From assembly GCA_017447875.1 (NCBI GenBank), contig JAFSMP010000034.1:62001-126000 (forward strand): a DNA stretch of 64,000 nucleotides, written 5' to 3'. The notes below the pieces were generated by a model. It was given only the letters and a program-made list of their open reading frames with translations. It did no database searches and was not told the DNA's origin. Shown piece by piece: positions 57,962 through 64,000 of the stretch; the stretch's first letter is position 1, and each line of letters starts with the position of its first letter. The DNA comes from Paludibacteraceae bacterium (GTDB lineage Bacteria > Bacteroidota > Bacteroidia > Bacteroidales > Paludibacteraceae). The position numbers were made by a program, and so were the translations under genes.

Positions 57962-59657
57962 CCTCTTGAAATATTTGCCGACAACCCGGAAAGAGACGGA
58001 CTTGCGCGGATGGGATGAAGTGGACATAGTCTTCTTCACGGGAGACGCCTATATCGACCATCCCTCCTTCGGTGCTGCGGTCTTAGGTCGCGTGCTGGAG
58101 GCTGCCGGATACCGTGTGGCGATCGTGCCTCAACCGGATGTGCATGGGGACTATCGCGATTTTAAGAAGTTTGGTAAACCCCGTATCTATTTTGCCGTGT
58201 CGGCAGGTTCGATGGACTCGATGGTGAATCATTACACGGCTGCACGCCGCAGACGTTCGGATGATGCTTATACGCCCGAAGGCCGCGCCGGAGCACGACC
58301 CGACTACTGCACCATCACCTACTGCCGGATCCTCAAGCAACTCTATCCGGATGTGCCGATCGTCATCGGTGGTATCGAAGCCTCTATGCGACGGCTGACG
58401 CATTATGACTACTGGCAGGACAAACTGATGCCGTCGATATTGGTGGATAGCGGAGCGGATATGCTCGTTTATGGCATGGGTGAACAGGCGATGACGGAGA
58501 TAGCACGAAAAGTCGAAAGTCGAAAGTCAAAAGTCGAAAGCCTTCATTCCATCCCGCAGACCGCCTATCTGACGAGTGATAAGAGCGAGATACCGAGTGA
58601 TGCGATCCTGCTCTCTTCCCATGAGGAGGCGGTCAAAGACAAGCGCAAGCATGCGGAGAACTTCCGACTGATGGAGATCGAGTCGAATAAGATTCATCAG
58701 ACGACATTGGTGCAAAGGGTAGGGCAGCAGTATGTAGTGGTGAACCCCTCGTACCCGCCGATGACGACCGAGCAGTTGGATGCGATCTTCGACCTGCCGT
58801 ATACCTACACGCCGCATCCCAAATACAAAGACAAACATATCCCGGCATACGAGATGATCAAATGGTCGGTTTGTATGCACCGCGGCTGTTTCGGCGGCTG
58901 TTCGTTCTGCACCATCTCCGCCCACCAGGGCAAGCAGATCGTCTCGCGGTCGAAGGCCTCGATCCTCCGGCAGATAGAGCGACTGAGTCAACTGCCGGAT
59001 TGGCACGGGGTGATCACAGACTTAGGCGGTCCGTCAGCGAACATGTACTCGATGCACGGTAAGGATATGTCGCTTTGCGAGAAATGTGCACGGGCGAGCT
59101 GTCTGCAACCGGCGACATGCAAGAACCTCAACCAGGACTTCGGTCCGGTGCTGGATATCTACCGCACGGTGGATAAGTTACCCTACGTCAAGCATGCCTT
59201 TGTGGGATCGGGTATCCGCTATGACCTGATGAACGAGGAGTATGCACGGCAACTGATCACGCGGCATGTGTCAGGACGGCTGAAGGTGGCACCGGAACAT
59301 TGTTCGGATGCGGTGCTGAAAGTGATGCGTAAGCCGTCCTGGTCGAACTACCTGCGTTTCCGGGACCTGTTTCTGCGTATCAACAAAGAGGCGGGACTCA
59401 ACCAACAACTCATCCCGTATTTCATCTCCTCCCATCCGGGTTGCACCAAACGCGACATGCAGCAACTGGCCGACGAGACGAAACGGATGCATTACCGGCC
59501 GGAACAGGTGCAGGACTTCACGCCCACGCCTATGACGCTGTCCACCACAATGTTCTACACCGGCATCAACCCTTACACGCGCAAACCTATATACGTCGCG
59601 CGTACGCCTGAAGAGAAAAAACAACAGAACCAGTATTTTTTCTGGTATAAGAGATAA
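57954..59657 (+). CDS. ygiQ: YgiQ-family radical SAM protein
   Basis: A 567-residue radical SAM protein. An N-terminal domain (VDIVFFTGDAYIDHPSFGAAVLGRVLEAAGY) resembles a cobalamin-binding-like fold; the radical SAM cluster is CFGGCSFC within MHRGCFGGCSFCTISAHQG (~315). FISSHPGC and YRPEQVQDFTPTPMT are family markers. Function is unknown although it is widely conserved. A heptamer array (58511-58538) encodes ESRKSKVES, lengthening a loop near residue 190. It overlaps dnaX by 8 bp and is 2 bp from the M23 peptidase. Confidence 0.92.
   Translation: MTDLLKYLPTTRKETDLRGWDEVDIVFFTGDAYIDHPSFGAAVLGRVLEAAGYRVAIVPQPDVHGDYRDFKKFGKPRIYFAVSAGSMDSMVNHYTAARRRRSDDAYTPEGRAGARPDYCTITYCRILKQLYPDVPIVIGGIEASMRRLTHYDYWQDKLMPSILVDSGADMLVYGMGEQAMTEIARKVESRKSKVESLHSIPQTAYLTSDKSEIPSDAILLSSHEEAVKDKRKHAENFRLMEIESNKIHQTTLVQRVGQQYVVVNPSYPPMTTEQLDAIFDLPYTYTPHPKYKDKHIPAYEMIKWSVCMHRGCFGGCSFCTISAHQGKQIVSRSKASILRQIERLSQLPDWHGVITDLGGPSANMYSMHGKDMSLCEKCARASCLQPATCKNLNQDFGPVLDIYRTVDKLPYVKHAFVGSGIRYDLMNEEYARQLITRHVSGRLKVAPEHCSDAVLKVMRKPSWSNYLRFRDLFLRINKEAGLNQQLIPYFISSHPGCTKRDMQQLADETKRMHYRPEQVQDFTPTPMTLSTTMFYTGINPYTRKPIYVARTPEEKKQQNQYFFWYKR
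58511..58538 (+). repeat. heptamer array (AGTCGAA) in ygiQ
   Basis: AGTCGAA twice, AGTCAAA, AGTCGAA. It is nearly the same sequence as the array inside the RluA-type gene 45 kb away (12971-12998). Confidence 0.92.
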
Positions 59658-59659
59658 TT

Positions 59660-60625
59660 ATGGCAAAGAAATATCGCATTAATCCGGAGACCCTGCAGTT
59701 GGAGCGTATAGAGCACGGTTTTCGTTACTGGCTTCGCCGATCGGGTGGTTACATCCTCGGTGGTTTTGGTATAGGTATGATCTTCTTCTATATCTTCCTC
59801 TATTTCTTCCCCTCACCCCGGGAAGCGTCGCTGATGCAGTACAACCGCACCTTGACGGCGCAGATGGGTGTGCTGGAGAAACAGGTGGATCAGATGCAGA
59901 TCATCTTATCCGACCTCTCGCAGCGGGATGATAACTTGTACCGCGCTATCCTGGGTGCCGAACCCATTCCGCTCTCTACCCGTATGGGCGCTACGCAGCA
60001 GGTGTCGTACTATGACTCGCTGGCGCGAATGACCAATACGCAACTGGCGGCGGATATCCAGCGGAAGGTAGATATCTTAGAGAAAGAGCTGTACGTTCAG
60101 GCTTGTTCGTACGATGAGATACTCGAACTGGCGAAGAATCAGGAGGTGAAGATGGACTATATACCGGCTATTCAACCGGTGCTGAATAAAGACCTCAAGC
60201 GAATGGCCTCGGGCTACGGCTGGCGTATCGATCCGGTGTATCATATCCGCCGTTTTCATGAAGGCATGGACTTCTCCGCACCGGTCGGAACGGATATCTT
60301 CGCTACCGGTAACGGAACCGTTACTTATGCCGGATGGAAACAAGGCTACGGTGAGACGGTGGAGATCGACCACGGTTTCGGGTACAGCACCCGTTATGCA
60401 CACTGCCATAAGCTCTTCGTGCGACCGGGTAAGAAAGTGAAACGCGGTGACGTCATCGCGCTGGTGGGTAACACCGGTAAGTCCACCGGTCCGCATGTGC
60501 ATTATGAGGTGCATTATAACGGACGACCGATCGATCCGCGTAATTTCTATTTCTATGACCTCAGTCCTGAGGAGTACGATAAGATGGTACAGCTCTCCAC
60601 CAATAGCGGAAAGATGATGGACTAA
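59660..60625 (+). CDS. membrane-anchored M23 peptidase
   Basis: A 321-residue protein with one N-terminal transmembrane helix (~30-53, SGGYILGGFGIGMIFFYIFL), a coiled-coil segment (~65-160) and a C-terminal LytM/M23 domain. Zinc ligands are visible as HEGMDF (HxxxD) near 200 and HVHYE (HxH) near 278. It should cut peptidoglycan cross-bridges in the periplasm during growth or division. There is no Glu/Asp-rich inhibitory tail. It ends the plus-strand unit at the shared terminator 60630-60660. Confidence 0.9.
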   Translation: MAKKYRINPETLQLERIEHGFRYWLRRSGGYILGGFGIGMIFFYIFLYFFPSPREASLMQYNRTLTAQMGVLEKQVDQMQIILSDLSQRDDNLYRAILGAEPIPLSTRMGATQQVSYYDSLARMTNTQLAADIQRKVDILEKELYVQACSYDEILELAKNQEVKMDYIPAIQPVLNKDLKRMASGYGWRIDPVYHIRRFHEGMDFSAPVGTDIFATGNGTVTYAGWKQGYGETVEIDHGFGYSTRYAHCHKLFVRPGKKVKRGDVIALVGNTGKSTGPHVHYEVHYNGRPIDPRNFYFYDLSPEEYDKMVQLSTNSGKMMD

Positions 60626-60629
60626 AAAA

Positions 60630-60660
60630 ATCGCGTCTCAACCGAGGCGCGATATTTTTT
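60630..60660. terminator. bidirectional terminator between convergent genes
   Basis: ATCGCGTCTC and GAGGCGCGAT form a 10-bp stem with an AACC loop, flanked by A7 on one side and T6 on the other, so it works both ways. The stop codon of the Crp/Fnr gene lies inside it. Confidence 0.9.
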
Positions 60661-61330
60661 CCAAAGCTTTCTCATCGAGTATCTGTATATGTTTGCCGTT
60701 GATCCCGACGAGCCCTTCTTGTGCAAACTGACTGAGGGTGCGGATGGCGTTGCTGGTAGTCATGTTACTCATGTTCGCCAGGTCCTCACGGGGCAGTAAC
60801 ATCGCCAGCGTCAGGCCGTCTTCTTCGTATCCGTAGTTCTTGAGCAACAGCAGCAGACTCTCTGCCAGACGTCCGCGGATATGTTTCTGCGTCAGGTTCA
60901 CAGTCTGGATCTCCGCGATAGCCAGGTCCCGTGCCATTCGTTGCATGACCTTATAGCATAACGTACCGTTCTCGCGTAACAAATGAATGAACGCCTCGCG
61001 GGGAATGCGATAGACTACGCAGTCTTCGAACGCATTGGCGCTGGAGTTATACGGTCCTTGTGCGATGCAGGCGCGGTAGCCGAACAGGTCATAGGGCTTG
61101 AGCAGACGGATGATCTGCTGCCGTTGTCCCACTCCTTCTTTATAGATGCGTACCTTACCGCTCAGCAGTACCCATGCGCATTGTGACTCGTCACCGGCAT
61201 GGTGAAACAGTTCATTCTTGGCATACTGCACGATCTGCGCGTGCTTGGTCAGATAGGTTCGTTCCTCTTCTGTTAACGATGCCCACATCGGGCTCAATTC
61301 CCATAGGGGTGCAAATTCTTCCGGATTCAT
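60638..61330 (-). CDS. Crp/Fnr-family transcription regulator
   Basis: A 230-residue regulator. Residues ~15-135 form a cyclic-nucleotide-binding-like barrel (YAKNELFHHAGDESQCAWVLLSGKVRIYKEG, RQQIIRLLKPYDLFGYRACI) and ~155-225 a winged helix-turn-helix (LANMSNMTTSNAIRTLSQFAQEGLVG). No N-terminal Cys cluster of the FNR type is seen, and the phosphate-binding Arg-Ser of true CRP is not obvious, so the ligand is unknown. It is downstream of the S41 protease by 2 bp; target genes are not known. Confidence 0.88.
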   Translation of the reverse strand: MNPEEFAPLWELSPMWASLTEEERTYLTKHAQIVQYAKNELFHHAGDESQCAWVLLSGKVRIYKEGVGQRQQIIRLLKPYDLFGYRACIAQGPYNSSANAFEDCVVYRIPREAFIHLLRENGTLCYKVMQRMARDLAIAEIQTVNLTQKHIRGRLAESLLLLLKNYGYEEDGLTLAMLLPREDLANMSNMTTSNAIRTLSQFAQEGLVGINGKHIQILDEKALEKISRLG

Positions 61331-61332
61331 AT

Positions 61333-62949
61333 TTATTCTTTTAACTCGCTTAAAGCGCGATGTAGTTCTTCATCAAATCGTATCTGGTAGGCAGCCTGCC
61401 CTTTCTGATAATAATAACGTAAGACGATCTCGGCACCGAGCATCTCTTTTACCTCTTCCTTATTCCGCATGACTGCTGCCCGGAAGTCAGGTGTGAGGAT
61501 AGGTTCGAAGGCTTCGAGTTGCTTCACGATTGTTGAGTCGATATCTTCGTTCTTCGCCATCTTGAGCATGTCGCTGAAGAACTTGCTCGTCTCCGTCTCA
61601 TACTTGAACTTTCGCTCGTCGAGCCAGTTGCAGAAGTCCTCGATATCCGCGTCACTCAGCGTGAAGGTGTTGGGATCTGCAATCGAGTCATGCAGGCGGT
61701 GGTAACGCGTGGCGTAGTCGAAGAAATAATGGTTAATATAGAGCGTGTAGCAGATGTCCACTTTCGCGCTGTCGTTCAGCACGATATCCGGCAGAATACC
61801 TCCTGCCGTATCTTTCTTGAGCTCATGTCCTTTCTGCCGCTCGCTGTAGTCGATGGCTTGGATGCAACGTCCGGAGGGTAGGTAGTATTTACTGGTTGTC
61901 ACCTTGATATGTCCGCCGTAGGCAATCGGGCGTACGTTCTGCACCAGACCCTTACCGAAGGTGCGTTGACCGATGAGGGTCGCACGATGCAGGTCCTGCA
62001 AGGCTCCGGACACGATCTCACTGGCCGAAGCGGAGTTCTTATCCACCAGCACGATCAGCGGCAGGTCTTTGTACCGCGGGTTATTACGCGTCTTATAGGT
62101 GCGGTTCGAGTTAGTGGTCTTACCGCGTGTCTCCACGATCGTCTGGTCGCGATCCACGAACAGGTTCACGATCTGAATCGCCTCATCCACGATACCGCCA
62201 CCGTTACCGCGCAGGTCGATGACCAGTTTACGGGCCCCTTGGGTGTAGTACAACTCATCCAGCGCATTGGTGAAGGCCTGTGCCGAACCCTCGGTGAACT
62301 CGCTGAAGGCGATATATCCTACCGGTGCCTTGAGGCTGTCCGCGGTGAAGACCGTATGATAAGCCACAGGATCCAAGTGGATGTCTTCGCGTACGATGGA
62401 GACCTTGAAAGGCTTGTCCACTCCTTCGCGTTCCAACTCCAACACTACCGTCGTACCAGGTACACCGCGCAGGTTATTACTTACCTCACTGACGCTCAAG
62501 CCTTTGGTACTCTTGCCGTCCACGGTCAGGATTCGGTCACCTGCCTGTACACCTGCCCGCTGAGCGGGTTTGCCCTCATAGGGGTTGACGGCATAGGTAG
62601 CGAGACTGTCTTTCGGCACTTTCGCCTTTCGTTTACCGCTCACCGTTATCGGCCGCTGCTGGATGATAGAACCGATACCGCCGTATTTGCCGGTGGTCAT
62701 CATGCGTAACTCGCGGTCGTTCTTCTTGGGATAATACACGGTGTACGGGTCGATCTTACGCAACATCGCGTTGATCGCCGTTTCCGTCAGGTCCTCGTAG
62801 TTGAGCGTATCGACGTAGTTGACATCCACCTGCCGCATCACATCGTTGAAGATGTCGATGCATTCATTCGCCCGTGTCGTCGCTTGCCGTTCTTGCGCGT
62901 GAAGACTAACGCAGAGTATTAGGCACAAAATCGCTAACGTCTTTTCCAT
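61333..62949 (-). CDS. S41 carboxy-terminal processing protease with PDZ domain
   Basis: A 538-residue exported serine protease. A signal peptide (LAILCLILCVSLHA) is followed by the PDZ domain (~90-180, GGIGSIIQQRPITV, AGVQAGDRILTVDGKSTKGLS). The peptidase core has LVIDLRGNGGGIVDEAI, the nucleophile Ser in VDKNSASASEIVSG and the general-base Lys in GQRTFGKGLVQN. CTPs trim periplasmic proteins and can regulate wall hydrolases such as M23 peptidases, one of which lies nearby. It overlaps coaD by 44 bp. Confidence 0.93.
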   Translation of the reverse strand: MEKTLAILCLILCVSLHAQERQATTRANECIDIFNDVMRQVDVNYVDTLNYEDLTETAINAMLRKIDPYTVYYPKKNDRELRMMTTGKYGGIGSIIQQRPITVSGKRKAKVPKDSLATYAVNPYEGKPAQRAGVQAGDRILTVDGKSTKGLSVSEVSNNLRGVPGTTVVLELEREGVDKPFKVSIVREDIHLDPVAYHTVFTADSLKAPVGYIAFSEFTEGSAQAFTNALDELYYTQGARKLVIDLRGNGGGIVDEAIQIVNLFVDRDQTIVETRGKTTNSNRTYKTRNNPRYKDLPLIVLVDKNSASASEIVSGALQDLHRATLIGQRTFGKGLVQNVRPIAYGGHIKVTTSKYYLPSGRCIQAIDYSERQKGHELKKDTAGGILPDIVLNDSAKVDICYTLYINHYFFDYATRYHRLHDSIADPNTFTLSDADIEDFCNWLDERKFKYETETSKFFSDMLKMAKNEDIDSTIVKQLEAFEPILTPDFRAAVMRNKEEVKEMLGAEIVLRYYYQKGQAAYQIRFDEELHRALSELKE

Positions 62950-63355
62950 AAGCGTATAAATCGCGTACTAAGGTCGAAGAGATATGGGCGTATTCGGGAC
63001 GGGTGTATAGGATGACGGTCTCGATACCGGCTAACTGCTTGTTCGCTTCCGCCATATTTCGTTCGTACTCGAAATCACCGATACAACGCATGCCGCGTAA
63101 GATAAACTGCGCGCCCTGCTCTTGGGCAAAATCCACCGTCAGGCAGTCATAGATCGCCACGCTCACACGCGGATCGTCTTTGAAGATCTTACGTATCGCT
63201 TCCTCCCGCTCGCGGATAGGGAAGGTCTCTTTTTTCGTACTGTTTCGACCGATACCGATCACGATCTCGTCGAAGAGTTCCAGACCACGCTTCACGATGT
63301 CGAAGTGGCCTACTGTGAACGGGTCAAAAGACCCCGGAAATATTGCTTTTTTCAT
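62906..63355 (-). CDS. coaD: phosphopantetheine adenylyltransferase
   Basis: A 149-residue nucleotidyltransferase, the penultimate step in coenzyme A synthesis. FPGSFDPFTVGHFDIVKRG carries the TxGH motif and ISSTLVRD the ISST element. Length is standard. It starts 4 bp after the acyltransferase stop, with the spacer and that gene's end formed by a heptamer array. CoA and its carrier-protein chemistry link it to the phosphopantetheinyl transferase elsewhere in the window. Confidence 0.95.
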   Translation of the reverse strand: MKKAIFPGSFDPFTVGHFDIVKRGLELFDEIVIGIGRNSTKKETFPIREREEAIRKIFKDDPRVSVAIYDCLTVDFAQEQGAQFILRGMRCIGDFEYERNMAEANKQLAGIETVILYTRPEYAHISSTLVRDLYAYGKDVSDFVPNTLR

Positions 63356-63357
63356 TT

Positions 63358-63385
63358 CTTTAAACTTTCAACTTTAAACTTTCAA
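63358..63385. repeat. heptamer array (CTTTAAA/CTTTCAA) at the acyltransferase end
   Basis: CTTTAAA, CTTTCAA, CTTTAAA, CTTTCAA. It encodes the last residues ESLKLKV and contains the stop codon; coaD starts right after it. The unit matches the array in aroE. Confidence 0.9.
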
Positions 63386-63998
63386 CTGCAATCTGGTGAT
63401 TCTTCACCGGATTGCTATACATTTCATATAATTTCTCGCGCAAGAACGCTTCATCCTTATTGGGGATATCGATCAGCGCCAGACGACTCTCTATATACGC
63501 ATCAAATTCCGTGCCACGCTCGAAGAGTTCATAGCCATGGTGAATATGCCGGTCGATGATGTCGCATACGGTTTGTAACTGCTCCTTGTTCGGTAACTCG
63601 CGGTACTCGGGATGAGCCGCTAACATCGCATCGATCTCCGGGTTGATACTGGGCGTGAGCCGATAGACGACGTTGCCTTTGTACCCCTTGATGCCGGTCT
63701 TCATCGACAACACATCATCTTTCGCCCGCTTGCGCCATTTGGGGTTATCGCGCTTGAGTTGCATCTCGGCGGCCTTGAGGTAGTCGCAGGGATCGAACTC
63801 ATAATTGATGCTGACGGGACAGATATTGATGGCCTTCACGTTCTCGTAAAAATCCGCCTCACCGAGCGTTAACATATGTAATACGGACGGTTGTGTCAGG
63901 TCATTACTGTCTTTCGCACGCCCCTCGCGTTGTGCCAGCCAGATGGACTTGCCTTCTGCTCGTAACGAACGGATATACGCTGACAGTTGCTTGCTGTT
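63360..63998 (-). CDS. 1-acyl-glycerol-3-phosphate acyltransferase-like protein (partial, 5' end outside)
   Basis: The reading frame is open from the window edge to the stop at 63360; 212 codons are visible. The segment IWLAQREGRAKDSNDLTQPSVLHM is the conserved acyl-acceptor motif region of the PlsC/GPAT-like family in Bacteroidetes, followed by VKAINICPVSINYEFDPCDYLKAAEMQLK. It should add an acyl chain to a glycerophosphate or related lipid at the membrane. The HX4D catalytic motif lies upstream, outside the window. An ATG at 63873 is internal, not the start. The last 7 residues are encoded by a heptamer array. Confidence 0.85.
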   Translation of the reverse strand, partial: NSKQLSAYIRSLRAEGKSIWLAQREGRAKDSNDLTQPSVLHMLTLGEADFYENVKAINICPVSINYEFDPCDYLKAAEMQLKRDNPKWRKRAKDDVLSMKTGIKGYKGNVVYRLTPSINPEIDAMLAAHPEYRELPNKEQLQTVCDIIDRHIHHGYELFERGTEFDAYIESRLALIDIPNKDEAFLREKLYEMYSNPVKNHQIAVESLKLKV

Positions 63999-64000
63999 CT

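Overview
The window is chromosomal DNA from a Bacteroidales bacterium. The evidence is Bacteroidetes-type promoters (TTGCRTATRTC, 12 bp, TAnnTTTGC), A-rich start regions without clear Shine-Dalgarno sites, lineage-specific families (DUF4835/PorD-like, DUF4831, DUF5723-OmpA, PorE, DUF1015), an Asp-type MurA and an SRP RNA with a UUGA apical loop. Pectin enzymes with short type IX secretion-like C-terminal tags suggest a plant-polymer-feeding gut or rumen lineage. The family is not resolved.

Layout. 1-6.0 kb (+): the end of a DASS transporter, a porin-like barrel, then nadE-murB-murA. 6.0-9.9 kb: an AT-richer, gene-poor accessory stretch with a small unknown gene, a candidate structured RNA, a CsgG-like protein, a DUF4298 gene, a four-helix-bundle gene and unusual 10-bp-period repeats. 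9.9-15.0 kb (+): dsbD, a TonB-domain protein, rlmB, an RluA-type synthase and a pectate lyase. 15.0-20.9 kb (-): lipoprotein, DUF5723-OmpA, yebC, rsmG. 20.9-22.3 kb (-): a RecD-like helicase. 22.4 kb (+): SRP RNA. 22.5-47.3 kb (-): an almost gapless run of 20 genes covering bactofilin, the T9SS-linked PorE and a PorD-like protein, thyA-folA, ettA, tilS, aroE, recN, rarA, hemW, PBP1A, a TPR protein, a degenerate TraB/GumN protein, an amidase, rlmD and a tagged subtilase. 47.4-60.6 kb (+): lipoprotein, thioesterase, MalY-type lyase, tagged pectinesterase, AspT/YidE transporter, MATE transporter, phosphopantetheinyl transferase, dnaX, YgiQ and an M23 peptidase. 60.6-64 kb (-): acyltransferase (partial), coaD, S41 protease and a Crp/Fnr regulator.

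The most unusual feature is a dense set of more than 20 short degenerate tandem arrays, mostly 7-bp period with some of 8, 9, 11 or 12 bp. They lie between genes and also in frame inside conserved genes (RluA-type synthase, RecD-like helicase, amidase, aroE, DUF1015, MATE transporter, phosphopantetheinyl transferase, dnaX, ygiQ). The same unit recurs at unlinked loci, which suggests dispersal rather than only local slippage. A second set, ATTnnnnCCT decamers, surrounds the four-helix-bundle gene like cassette boundaries. Other points of note are a DnaX without its zinc module, a terminator whose 3' arm is also a promoter element, a candidate ~280-nt RNA, and a TraB/GumN protein that has lost both GxxH motifs.

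Working together, the genes cover cell-envelope building (MurA, MurB, PBP1A, amidase, M23, bactofilin, OmpA proteins), secretion of pectin-degrading enzymes through T9SS, rRNA/tRNA modification and DNA repair/replication.
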